DNA of 8,693 nt from Nitrospinae bacterium RIFCSPLOWO2_12_FULL_45_22 (GCA_001803565.1 MHDQ01000109.1:1-8693); one strand, 5' to 3'. Counted from the stretch's first letter, positions 1 through 7,594 are shown. Program-made: numbers and translations. The notes: generated from the sequence alone by a model not told the origin.

Positions 1-3000
1 AAGTCCAGCAATCCCCGGGAAACTCGCTAGTAGCTAATGGGTCATTGGGCCAGCCCGGGGCAATAAACTGAAATATTACTGATTCAGGCCGTGGCTGATG
101 TCCTTTCTGCCCTTCTCTTAAATAGTCAGAGCCCAGTAAGATATAGATAGGCGGTTGAAGCCGTTGGGCCCGTATGGCGGCCTCTGTCAAGTCTCGGTCC
201 TCTTTTTTTGGTGAGGTACCGGCCTTAAATTTATAATCTATTATGCGAAACAGGATAGTAGAATTCTGTTTCTTGATATCAATCCGGTCTAAGCGACCAT
301 GCATCGCTAAACCGCTCAATATCTCCTGGCCTGAGCCAGGAAAACCAGCCTGGGCTTCTATCTCAAAATATGTTGGTACGAAACCCGACTCGGCCAAACT
401 TCCTAAATCCTTTTCTATCAATCGCTGTAAGGTATCTCTGGCTCCCTCTTGCCAGACCTCCCATAATACTGGATAACGTATGGGATGACCCTGCGCAAAC
501 TCCTGGAAGGTCTCATTAGTGACCTGTTCCAGTATCTGATAAATATCTATCTTTCCTTTATCTGTCTGAAAGTACTGGAATTGAGCGAGGCGGTTATAAA
601 ATAGGCATAAGACCTGGTGATACAATTGGCCTTCTTCGGCTGGCTCCAGACCCAAAATAGTCTCAGGTCTCTCCAGGGGCTTGAGCTGTAAGGCTTGCTG
701 GGCAAAATATCTAAACGGGCACTGGGCATAAAGTTCCAGGGCAGTAGGGGACGGGCCTTTCTGAGTAATAGTATCCCAATAACCGGCTAAGGGGCCGGTC
801 CAACCATCCCTAGAGGTTAGTTCCTGTCGGGCCTTTTCCAGGATCATCAAGGTTTCCCGACCATGCAGGAGGAGGCCAGGAGCCATGTCTAGCTCCTGCA
901 ATAAAGGCAACACTTCTTTATCTTGCAGGAGGAGGAGCATAGCCAGCTCTTTGGGGGTTAACAGGGATGTCTGGTAATAGGGAGAGGTTTTGTGTTTATC
1001 CAGCCATTGTCGTGGGATAGCCTCTTCTACTGCCTTCATCGTCCCTACAGCAATCCTTCTGCCCCATAGGGTCCGCCCCAGCTCATCTAAGTACCAGGAA
1101 GGGACGAGGGGGCGGCCAGACTGATCAGACCTCTGATATAAGCAATACACACGATCAGATGCGGCATTTAATAATAGATAGAATAGGAGTTTCTCTTCTT
1201 CATAGCCCAGCATTTTCTCTGGTATCTTATACCCGAGGCCAGCCTCTAGAGTACGCCTTGCACTATCTCGCAAGAGGGCATCTTCCTGAATATAGCGGGG
1301 GAAGACCTTTTCATTCAAACCAATAATAAAAAGGATTTTAAAAGGGATGCCCCGGGCAGCCATAGCATCCAATACCTGTACACCAGCAATATTCTCAGCG
1401 CCTAATTTGATGCTGGCCCTTTCCAGGGTCTGTTGAAGGGCGGTGATAAATACTTCAAGGGATACCGAGGGGGTGAAGAGGTCTCGTTGCCTGAGGGAGT
1501 CCAATGCCGCCGTCAATCTCTTGCCTACTTCTATCTCCGGCTCTAGCTCTTGGCCTATCTCTCGCTGGAAGCCCGGTAAGTCCAGGTATCTGTCAATAAT
1601 GACCCGGAAACTATCTACGTAGCTATGCCAGGGGGCGGTAGCGGGTAGGGCAGAAAAGTCCTTTTCCAACGAATAAACTATGTTCCAGAGCCCTTGTACT
1701 TCCAGTGCAGTCAAATTCCAGTGTTCTTCTTCACCATTTTCTCCTTCACGAAATTCAATACCTGATTGAAGGAATCGCTCCAGGCTGCGCCACTCTTCCA
1801 TTCCCTTAGTGATTGATAGGCGGCGGCTCAGGATATCCCAGTAATCTGGCCGGGGCTTTATTCCGGGCGGGCAAAAATCTTCTCCCTTGAAATAGGGGGA
1901 CGAGACCAGCTCTATCAGATAGGGCCGATAATAGTCGTCGGTTATCAATAGGCAGAGGAAGTTAATTGCTTTAGTCATAGGGTAGAGGGAAACGGGCTCT
2001 TCGGCAGAGGAGCAGAAAGGTATATTATGAGCCCGGAATATGCGGGCAATAAGAGGTACATAACCCTCCAAGCCCCGTGCGGTTACGCCAATCTGACTGA
2101 ACATATATCCTTCTTCCACCAGACGGCAGACCTCTTTAGCTACGGTCAGGACTTCATCTTCCGCACCAGATGCGGTAATAATTTTACAGGCCGCCAGAGC
2201 AGGGGGGGCCTCTTCGGGATGGTCTACAAAAAAGCGATCCAGAACGCTATCCAGGCAGTTGGGCTGCGGACTCTTTGGTAGTTTAACCAGGGCTTTAGAG
2301 TCGCTTATTATCCCATGGATATAGCGTTTGAAGAATAGTTCCGCAAAGAGGAAGGCCGGATGACCCTCCCGCAGCGGGAAAAACAGCGTAGTAGGATAAT
2401 GACTGGCTATAGCCCTAAAGAAATCCAGTTGCAACTGGGTCAGGTCATAAAAGCCATAGTATAGAATATGGTGCAACTTTTCCAGAAATTTTGCCCCGGG
2501 TACCATATGGGTAGCTAACCGCGTCAGGTCTGAAACTTCCATAAATTCTAAATTATTTTGGCTGATGGCCATTCTTTCATAAAGCTCAAAGATAGCCCCC
2601 AGGGTGCGGCTGCTGTCCTCACCCTCTAAAAACCCTTCTTTTAATGCCTCAAGTATAGTCGCAATATCTATATCAGCATCGTTAAGGTCCCGTAAAGTAG
2701 CCCTCAGGGCAGCACTACCGCCAGCCGTATCTGTGAGGGCCCGCAAAGGGTTATCCGGTGGGAAATAAGATTTGAGGCAATGTCGGATAAAGTCTTCAAA
2801 GAATAACTCATCCTGGATTAATTGATCTGGTATGCCTTGCTCATCCTGATATATCCTGATGGCCAATTGGTAGAAATCGAGAAAATAAGTATTTATGAGC
2901 GACAGCCCTTTTTCTGCCACCAGCAGCGTCTTTAGCCGCCAGCAGAGCCGATGAGAAGGGGCTATCAAGGCGATAGGACATAAAGGATCAACTTGCTTCA

Positions 3001-3070
3001 AGTCCGATACTTTTTTTACTAAGGCCTCTTCTAGCTCGGGATGGAAAGGACCAATAAATACCTCTAGCAC
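1..3070 (-). CDS. addB: AddB-type exonuclease subunit (inactive helicase fold plus PD-(D/E)XK nuclease), 3' end off the window
   Basis: One uninterrupted minus-strand frame of about 1,023 codons starts with GTG at 3070 and leaves the window at base 1 without a stop. An in-frame TAA lies directly before the GTG, so no earlier start is possible, and GGAG sits 11 nt upstream. AddB-like segments appear in order: YYGFYDLTQLQ near residues 204-215, the UvrD-type stretch AARGIPFKILFIIGL near 571-585, then the nuclease domain. That domain has LELYAQCPFRYF with Cys784 (the first Fe-S cysteine position in AddB), GRLDRID at 925-931 and the catalytic IIDYK with D945 and K947. The other three Fe-S cysteines would lie beyond the edge. 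AddB works with the AddA helicase-nuclease to resect double-strand breaks for recombination. The N-terminus reads FIGPFHPELEE where many AddB proteins have a GxxGxGKT Walker A, so ATP binding is probably lost. It follows a dnaJ-like gene by 8 nt. Family assignment is firm; the exact subtype is less so. Confidence 0.87.
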   Translation of the reverse strand, partial: MLEVFIGPFHPELEEALVKKVSDLKQVDPLCPIALIAPSHRLCWRLKTLLVAEKGLSLINTYFLDFYQLAIRIYQDEQGIPDQLIQDELFFEDFIRHCLKSYFPPDNPLRALTDTAGGSAALRATLRDLNDADIDIATILEALKEGFLEGEDSSRTLGAIFELYERMAISQNNLEFMEVSDLTRLATHMVPGAKFLEKLHHILYYGFYDLTQLQLDFFRAIASHYPTTLFFPLREGHPAFLFAELFFKRYIHGIISDSKALVKLPKSPQPNCLDSVLDRFFVDHPEEAPPALAACKIITASGAEDEVLTVAKEVCRLVEEGYMFSQIGVTARGLEGYVPLIARIFRAHNIPFCSSAEEPVSLYPMTKAINFLCLLITDDYYRPYLIELVSSPYFKGEDFCPPGIKPRPDYWDILSRRLSITKGMEEWRSLERFLQSGIEFREGENGEEEHWNLTALEVQGLWNIVYSLEKDFSALPATAPWHSYVDSFRVIIDRYLDLPGFQREIGQELEPEIEVGKRLTAALDSLRQRDLFTPSVSLEVFITALQQTLERASIKLGAENIAGVQVLDAMAARGIPFKILFIIGLNEKVFPRYIQEDALLRDSARRTLEAGLGYKIPEKMLGYEEEKLLFYLLLNAASDRVYCLYQRSDQSGRPLVPSWYLDELGRTLWGRRIAVGTMKAVEEAIPRQWLDKHKTSPYYQTSLLTPKELAMLLLLQDKEVLPLLQELDMAPGLLLHGRETLMILEKARQELTSRDGWTGPLAGYWDTITQKGPSPTALELYAQCPFRYFAQQALQLKPLERPETILGLEPAEEGQLYHQVLCLFYNRLAQFQYFQTDKGKIDIYQILEQVTNETFQEFAQGHPIRYPVLWEVWQEGARDTLQRLIEKDLGSLAESGFVPTYFEIEAQAGFPGSGQEILSGLAMHGRLDRIDIKKQNSTILFRIIDYKFKAGTSPKKEDRDLTEAAIRAQRLQPPIYILLGSDYLREGQKGHQPRPESVIFQFIAPGWPNDPLATSEFPGDCWT

Positions 3071-3078
3071 TTATATTA

Positions 3079-3876
3079 TCACTCCACAATAATCTTTAGG
3101 TATAAATCACCCGGTAACTGGGCCCCTTTGCCGGTCAGGCCTTTACCCTTGAGCCTCATTCTGGTGCTAGAGCTTATACCAGCGGGTATCTTTACCTTAA
3201 GCCTTTCGGTCGTACCATCTCGTTGGAAGGCGATCAGTTTCTGGCAGCCAGCTTGAGCCTCCTGGGGGGTGATATAGAGGATAAAATTCAAATCAGGGCC
3301 CGGGGTCACTTTTGGAAGGCTGGCATACTCCTTCCCGGTTAGCTTGGCTAGGAGATAATTAGCGGTCTTTTTAGCTAATTTGGTAAAAGTGCCTCCTGGA
3401 AAAAGTGGCCTGGCGATTGGGCGCTCAGAGTTAGGCCTGGGCTCTCTCAGGCCCAATGGACCAAAAAATACGAAACCAAAGAAAAAGCCTTTCCCACCAA
3501 AGAAGAGATTATCAATAAACCTGGTATCAAACCTTAATCCCCTGCGGCTAAATTCCCGGAACAGATCCTGAAACACATCGCCCGCATAAGGGTTCTGGAA
3601 CAGGTCTCTAAAGATGTCCTCTGCACGATGATCAAAGTCCCGCATATACCCCTGGCTGCGCCACTGGTCATACCTCTTCCTCTTTTCTCTGTCAATAAGG
3701 GCACCATAGGCTTCACTGATTTCTTTAAACTTCTCTTCCGCACTTTTGTCACCCGGGTTCCTATCCGGGTGATGCTTCAAGGCCAACTGCCTATATGCCT
3801 TCTTTATCTCTTCATCTGTAGCATCCCTATCTACCCCAAGGATCTGATAATAATCTTTAGACATATAACCCCGCAT
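3079..3876 (-). CDS. Short DnaJ-like co-chaperone (J-domain plus single C-terminal domain)
   Basis: A 265-residue Hsp40-type protein expected to stimulate a DnaK ATPase in the cytoplasm. The J-domain spans about residues 7-72 with the diagnostic HPD at 36-38 and the helix IV end KRKRYDQW. There is no CxxCxGxG zinc finger. Residues 119-142 form an unusual Phe/Gly-rich stretch ([15 protein letters not shown]) in the place of the usual G/F linker. Residues 194-265 match one DnaJ C-terminal domain: the TPQEAQAG segment, [16 protein letters not shown] and GDLYLKI. DnaJ and CbpA have two such domains, so this protein is shorter than classical forms and closer to truncated CbpA-like relatives. The first ATG (3876) is preferred because GGGAG stands 7 nt before it; a second ATG four codons later is possible. 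It is followed after 8 nt by the AddB-type gene, so the two are probably co-transcribed. The biological link is unknown. Confidence 0.9.
   Translation of the reverse strand: MRGYMSKDYYQILGVDRDATDEEIKKAYRQLALKHHPDRNPGDKSAEEKFKEISEAYGALIDREKRKRYDQWRSQGYMRDFDHRAEDIFRDLFQNPYAGDVFQDLFREFSRRGLRFDTRFIDNLFFGGKGFFFGFVFFGPLGLREPRPNSERPIARPLFPGGTFTKLAKKTANYLLAKLTGKEYASLPKVTPGPDLNFILYITPQEAQAGCQKLIAFQRDGTTERLKVKIPAGISSSTRMRLKGKGLTGKGAQLPGDLYLKIIVE
3082..3085 (-). promoter_or_regulatory. Ribosome binding site for the AddB-type gene, inside the dnaJ-like 3' end
   Basis: GGAG on the minus strand lies 11 nt before the GTG at 3070 and within the last codons of the dnaJ-like gene. This supports the GTG start and suggests that the two genes are translationally coupled. 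Confidence 0.55.
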
Positions 3877-3883
3877 CAGTTTA

Positions 3884-3888
3884 CTCCC
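3884..3888 (-). promoter_or_regulatory. Ribosome binding site choosing the first ATG of the dnaJ-like gene
   Basis: GGGAG on the minus strand is 7 nt upstream of the ATG at 3876. The in-frame ATG at 3864 has only GGGG at 4 nt, so the upstream start is favoured. Confidence 0.6.
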
Positions 3889-3908
3889 GCCTTATTCCTT
3901 TGAAAATA

Positions 3909-3960
3909 CCCCCTCCCCCTAACCCTCTCCCCACGGGGGAGAGGATTGAGGTGAGGGAGC
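3909..3960. repeat. REP-like GC-rich palindrome
   Basis: An inner stem CCTCTCCCC (3924-3932) pairs perfectly with GGGGAGAGG (3936-3944) around an ACG loop. An outer imperfect stem pairs CCCTC near 3911 with GAGGG near 3953-3957. The plus strand then reads CTCAATTTTTT. From memory, this CCCTCACCCTAACCCTCTCC-type palindrome resembles dispersed repeats seen between genes of many bacteria. It separates the dehydratase cluster from the dnaJ-like gene. It could slow transcription or protect the mRNA 3' end. On the minus strand the bases after the hairpin are not a convincing T-tract, so I do not call it a terminator for the minus-strand operon. Confidence 0.65.
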
Positions 3961-3977
3961 TCAATTTTTTATCTGTT

Positions 3978-4160
3978 TCAACCTATCTGAACACTTTGCC
4001 TGTATCTATTCTTCCATTCATCAAAATCCCAGTGGATTAGAAATGTTCTGGCAGCCTCCTCACCATTCTTAAATAGTGCCTGACTTTGCTCCCGGGTAAT
4101 ATCGAAATCTGGTAACCATTTAGCCACAAAAAGGCACAGAAAGGGGCAAGAAAATGTCAC
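3978..4160 (-). CDS. Doubtful 60-residue ORF overlapping the dehydratase gene end
   Basis: This ORF starts with GTG, whose last two bases form part of the TGA stop of the upstream dehydratase gene (GTGA overlap), an arrangement compatible with coupled translation. I recognise no family. The first 14 residues (MTFSCPFLCLFVAK) are encoded by a degenerate repeat-like stretch (4130-4156), which argues against a conserved N-terminus. The remainder is hydrophilic with several Trp and charged residues and has no cysteine motif, signal peptide or membrane span. It could be a small unknown protein, a decayed C-terminal fragment of a longer gene, or chance. No internal ribosome binding site is obvious apart from coupling to the upstream gene. 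Confidence 0.25.
   Translation of the reverse strand: MTFSCPFLCLFVAKWLPDFDITREQSQALFKNGEEAARTFLIHWDFDEWKNRYRQSVQIG
4130..4156. repeat. Degenerate 10-nt tandem units (CACARAAAGG type)
   Basis: The plus strand shows CACAAAAAGG, then CACAGAAAGG, then GGCAAGAAAA in succession. Each is a variant of one roughly 10-nt unit. It resembles the short A/C/G-rich filler repeats often seen between genes in environmental bacteria. It directly follows the stop of the dehydratase gene and forms the start of the doubtful small ORF. Confidence 0.4.
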
Positions 4161-5332
4161 AAGGTACCTTTCCGCTCGTTGGACTTCTTGCCCATAAGTA
4201 TTTCCAGGAAGGCCTGAATGCGGGTCTTTATTTGGCCACTGCCACCCATGCCATATTCGACATCTAATTCCAGCACCGGTATCCCCATAGCTTCTAATTT
4301 CTCCCGGAGTAATGGCTGATCATGGCTATAAGGTGCACAATGACGGATAAGCTGAGCTATCATCCCATCTACCCGATATTCTCTTACCAGCTCGAAAATC
4401 TTATTAAAACGGTTATCATAGGGTACCATGCGGGCACAGGGGAATTTATTGAGATATCGATATGAAATGGCTTCCAGAGGATCAGGATGGGAGGTATCTA
4501 TCGGATCTAACCAATAACTGGTGCCCATACAGAGTTCATCTATCACTACTAAGGCCCCTTGCTCCTCAATAGCCCTGATGAATTCCGGGTTATTGAGGGG
4601 GCTGCCACTTATCATGAGCCTTACTGAACCATTTACCCTGCGATTAGTTGACTGGAGTTCATCTAAAAGTCTCTCCAAAAGCCCATTATATTTATCCCTT
4701 GGCATCCTAAAGCCAGCATTGAGTAGCTCCATTGTTTCAGCTCCGGAGATAGACGGCCTATCAGCTTTCCTGGTCTCATAAAGTTTCAGTAATAGTTCCC
4801 TGGTTTTATTGAAGAGCTTTATAGCATCCCATAAGCTCTCCTGGGTAATCCTAACCTTAAAATGCTCTTCCAACTTATCCTTCAACCCTTTAATCTCCAG
4901 GCAATAGAGTTGGTGTGCCTCGGCAGTCATTTTTCTCGGCACGGTAAGGGTATGGATAAGAGGGATATGTCCTATATATTGCCCCCAAATATCAGCCAGC
5001 CTCCTTGAGCCATCACAAGTAGCACTAGAAATATAGCCATCTAGAAAATCATATTTTCCTATCAAGGCTAACTGTAAGCAGGAGCGGCAAAAAGAGCAAG
5101 TAGTGATGTAAAGATAAGAATCGGCATCGCCTAGCTCCATCTCCCGGTAAAAATCTCCTGTTATCCTTATAGGCAATGCCCCCGCCGCCCAGATAATCTC
5201 TCCTGGCACATAATTACATTGGAAGGCTACCACTTTTCTCCCTTGCTCCTTCCAATCCTTTATGGGCCTGGTAAAAGGTGAGTCAGCGTTTATATTCTTT
5301 ACCTCGGCTATGGTGCTCAATTCCTGCATCAT
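4157..5332 (-). CDS. 2-hydroxyacyl-CoA dehydratase / benzoyl-CoA reductase family subunit (HgdB/BcrC-like)
   Basis: This 391-residue protein is of the normal length for the HGD-D family. These proteins carry an Fe-S cluster and form a heterodimer that receives one electron from an ATP-hydrolysing activator, then dehydrates a 2-hydroxyacyl-CoA (or reduces an aromatic acyl-CoA). Family hallmarks visible are FQCNYVPGEIIWAAGALPIR (about 37-56), a Cys cluster CSFCRSC at 79-85, the TCDG at 105-108 (C106), a central ISGSPLNNPE at 241-250, the late Cys332 in the RHCAPYSHDQP segment, and the C-terminal GQIKTRIQAFLE. GGAAGGAG stands 8 nt before the ATG at 5332. It lies 68 nt downstream of a second, divergent family member, so the two are most likely partner subunits. 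The substrate cannot be read from the sequence. The gene for the activator is not in the window. Confidence 0.9.
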   Translation of the reverse strand: MMQELSTIAEVKNINADSPFTRPIKDWKEQGRKVVAFQCNYVPGEIIWAAGALPIRITGDFYREMELGDADSYLYITTCSFCRSCLQLALIGKYDFLDGYISSATCDGSRRLADIWGQYIGHIPLIHTLTVPRKMTAEAHQLYCLEIKGLKDKLEEHFKVRITQESLWDAIKLFNKTRELLLKLYETRKADRPSISGAETMELLNAGFRMPRDKYNGLLERLLDELQSTNRRVNGSVRLMISGSPLNNPEFIRAIEEQGALVVIDELCMGTSYWLDPIDTSHPDPLEAISYRYLNKFPCARMVPYDNRFNKIFELVREYRVDGMIAQLIRHCAPYSHDQPLLREKLEAMGIPVLELDVEYGMGGSGQIKTRIQAFLEILMGKKSNERKGTL

Positions 5333-5361
5333 TTTAATTTCTCCTTCCTTTTTTGAACATA

Positions 5362-5385
5362 AGCCATCAGTTATCAGCCATTAGC
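5362..5385. repeat. Degenerate short-repeat filler in the gap between the dehydratase subunit genes
   Basis: The plus strand carries AGCCATCAG, TTATCAGCCAT and TAGCC in a row, which are partial copies of a TCAGCCAT-like unit. It occupies the only longer gap (68 nt) inside the cluster. No hairpin plus T-tract is seen, so it should not break the operon. Confidence 0.35.
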
Positions 5386-5400
5386 CTTGAGGCAGGTACT

Positions 5401-6675
5401 CTATAGCTCTAATCTCTCCAGGAAACTTTCTATCTTCTCCTGCATCTCTTCTATGGAGGCAAAAGATGGATCGGATACATCCATATCTAATACCAGGGTA
5501 GGGATAGTTGCCTCCCGCACCAGAGCATCTTTTAAGACCCTTGCCATGGCATTACCCTGCCGGCATCCGGCGGTAGCCCAAAATATAACCCCATTAACTC
5601 GAAACTCTACCGCTTCTTTTACTACCATATTTACTGCCGGCTCGATCGGACCATTTACATAACGAAAATAAGGACTAGCATAACAACATTTATGGGCTAA
5701 GGTGATAAGCGGCTGCGAAAGGTCTATTGCTTCGGGCTGCCAGCAGAAATCAAATGGGGCAGAGACTAACGCAGCACCCTTCTCCCTCTGGAGCCAATTT
5801 ACTAATTTCCAATCATAGTTTACCGGGGTACATAAAGAGAGGAGGCGATAGATCTCCGGGCAAGGGAGCTCTTGCCGCTCTTGTCTATTTTCTATATCTT
5901 CCAAAACCGTCTTAGAGAAGCTAAGCCCTTCAGGCAGCCCCTCATAAAGCCAGTTTATGAGGAAGAATTGATTAATATATCTATTAAGGAGAGGGGATGG
6001 GATTGATTTTCCCCGCTCATATATGGTCCTTTGAATTTCTATAGTCTTTGCGGATATTTCTATTGCATAACGGAGCCGATCCAAATCAGGTCCTTTTCCG
6101 GTAACCTGAGATAAAAATTCTATTACTCCCTCCAACTGCTGCACAAAGTAATCTATATGAGTCTGCTGAAGAAAGCCACCGCGGGGAAACTCAGCAAAGA
6201 AGATGGGGCTTTCATATACCTTGCAGATAGCTTGCTCGCTTTTTCCTACATTGTCGCACAGGGTCACAGCTACTACACCTGCTTTGGGTTTAGGTAAGAA
6301 GCCCTGCATAAGGGCCGCCAGTGTGAGCCGATGGGCAGAACAAAGCTCCCAGGGCAAGCCATAACTCCTGCTAGTATCAAAGGCTTCATCATAACCTTTT
6401 AGCATAGCTACTGATGCCGTGGAAATCATCTCTGGGTGGTAGGGTACTAAATCGAAGGCATAAAGAATTTCATTAGGGATAAAGGCACCATAGGCAACAA
6501 GGGGTTTATCTTCCTCTACCGCATCCAATATCCCCTTAAAGTAATTAAGCATTAGCTCATAATATAATTCATCGCTCCTTGCCTCGGTAGGATGAGACTT
6601 CCTATGCTGTAGAATAGCTCCTAGGCGATTTACTGCCATCCTAAGTTTAGACGGATCAAAAGTCACCCTGGGCAT
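5401..6675 (-). CDS. 2-hydroxyacyl-CoA dehydratase family subunit (HgdA/BcrB-like)
   Basis: This 424-residue protein belongs to the same superfamily as the next gene but is clearly divergent from it, as expected for the two unlike subunits of a heterodimer. Visible features are YGAFIPNEILYAFDLVPYHPEM (about 62-83), the entry-domain opening also found in its partner. The candidate cluster cysteines are C112 (ELCSAHR), C140 (TLCDN) and C371 (TAGCRQGN). The C-terminal segment VLDMDVSDPSFASIEEMQEKIESFLE is the usual final domain end, although the common tRIeAF arginine is replaced here by EKIESF. The ATG at 6675 has GAGGAGG 8 nt upstream. It lies 39 nt after the hydrolase gene and 68 nt before the partner subunit. 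Expected role: the subunit holding the cluster or binding the acyl-CoA in an oxygen-sensitive cytoplasmic dehydratase or reductase. Which of the two subunits binds the substrate is not determined. Confidence 0.87.
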   Translation of the reverse strand: MPRVTFDPSKLRMAVNRLGAILQHRKSHPTEARSDELYYELMLNYFKGILDAVEEDKPLVAYGAFIPNEILYAFDLVPYHPEMISTASVAMLKGYDEAFDTSRSYGLPWELCSAHRLTLAALMQGFLPKPKAGVVAVTLCDNVGKSEQAICKVYESPIFFAEFPRGGFLQQTHIDYFVQQLEGVIEFLSQVTGKGPDLDRLRYAIEISAKTIEIQRTIYERGKSIPSPLLNRYINQFFLINWLYEGLPEGLSFSKTVLEDIENRQERQELPCPEIYRLLSLCTPVNYDWKLVNWLQREKGAALVSAPFDFCWQPEAIDLSQPLITLAHKCCYASPYFRYVNGPIEPAVNMVVKEAVEFRVNGVIFWATAGCRQGNAMARVLKDALVREATIPTLVLDMDVSDPSFASIEEMQEKIESFLERLEL

Positions 6676-6714
6676 CTTTAAGGCCTCCTCTTATAATTTT
6701 TGATCTTACCAACC

Positions 6715-7587
6715 TTACAAAATGGTTAGTCCTGCCTGGCGCCTACCTGCTGCAGGCAGGGCAGACAGGTCTTCATAAACTCTTTCTGCCATCATACGCT
6801 TTATCATATGGATATATGCTTCAATACCAGGCGGCAATGGCCTTTGATACAAGCTCTCCATTCCACATATTTTCTCTATCACCTCTTCTTTCTCCATCCC
6901 AGCATCTATAGCCTTTTGCATCTCTCCCATATACATTTCAATATATTCTCCCATAGGCCCTAGTACTTCCTTCCCACACACTTCACCATGGCCCGGAACA
7001 ATATGATCTATCTCCATATTCTTGATAACTTCCAGGGAATTGAGCCATTCTTTGGGCTTGGCTTGATGGAGGAATACCTGGATATTATTGAAGACATTAT
7101 CTCCCGTAAATACGACTTTCTCATTAGGAATGTATACAGCTATTTCATTGGGAGTATGGCCTGGCAGGTGGATCAACTCTATGATATGTTCAGCTAGATA
7201 TAGGGTTAACCGATGAGTGAATGTTATTGTGGGTGGATTGGGTTGATAGTTTTCCATAAGATGTAACCCATCAGGGTCTATTTCTTGAATTCTTTGTTTT
7301 AATTCCTCCATACTCCCTAATGACATAGAGAACAGATCTTTTGTCCCCTGGTGGGCTATGACCGGAATAGGGAAAAAGGCATTCCCGGTGATATGATCCT
7401 GATGGTTCTCAGTATTGATGATATAGAGGGGTTGGCCATATTTTGTTATCTCGTCTTTCCATTTGATGGCATCACTCGGTCGCTGTGGGGTATCGATCAT
7501 AACCACCCCCTGGCCTGTGATAATAAAACCTGGGTTGCAACCCCTGAAAGCCGTTTCAGCAAATACATTCCGAGTTATTCTCTCCAT
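6715..7587 (-). CDS. Metallo-beta-lactamase-fold hydrolase with a Glu in the first metal-His position
   Basis: The preferred start is the ATG at 7587, giving 290 residues, because GGGAGG stands 7 nt upstream. A TTG five codons earlier (7602) would give 295 residues but lacks a spaced ribosome binding site. The MBL fold is shown by IDTPQRPSDA (31-40), the metal motif NTENHQDHITGN (58-69), LPGHTPNEIAVY (141-152, H144), VFTGDNVF (159-166, D163) and VPGHGEV (197-203, H200). The classical HxHxDH becomes E60-x-H62-x-D64-H65, so the first zinc-1 histidine is a glutamate. The other ligands are kept, so a one- or two-metal hydrolase is still likely. The substrate is unknown; next to acyl-CoA genes a thioester or lactone hydrolase is a reasonable guess. 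The last residues (about ALPAAGRRQAG) are encoded by a palindromic repeat and may be a late addition. Confidence 0.88.
   Translation of the reverse strand: MERITRNVFAETAFRGCNPGFIITGQGVVMIDTPQRPSDAIKWKDEITKYGQPLYIINTENHQDHITGNAFFPIPVIAHQGTKDLFSMSLGSMEELKQRIQEIDPDGLHLMENYQPNPPTITFTHRLTLYLAEHIIELIHLPGHTPNEIAVYIPNEKVVFTGDNVFNNIQVFLHQAKPKEWLNSLEVIKNMEIDHIVPGHGEVCGKEVLGPMGEYIEMYMGEMQKAIDAGMEKEEVIEKICGMESLYQRPLPPGIEAYIHMIKRMMAERVYEDLSALPAAGRRQAGLTIL
6731..6760. repeat. GC-rich inverted repeat inside the 3' end of the MBL-fold gene
   Basis: CCTGCCTG (6731-6738) and CAGGCAGG (6753-6760) are perfect 8-nt inverted arms. A further nearby variant, GCAGACAGG (6762-6770), follows. The block encodes the C-terminal tail of the hydrolase just before its stop. 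It resembles dispersed CCTGCC-type palindromes and may be an insertion that moved the stop codon. Confidence 0.5.
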
Positions 7588-7594
7588 GACTTGC

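Noticed and set aside
2027-2281. Plus-strand 84-codon ORF
   Set aside because: It lies wholly within the AddB-type minus-strand frame, shows no family features, and has a composition typical of an antisense shadow. The same applies to the plus ORF at 243-476 and the off-frame minus ORF at 547-729.
3924-3970. Hairpin followed by T-run as an intrinsic terminator
   Set aside because: The T-run follows the hairpin only on the plus strand, where no gene reads into it. On the minus strand the bases after the hairpin are mixed. I list it as a REP-like repeat instead.
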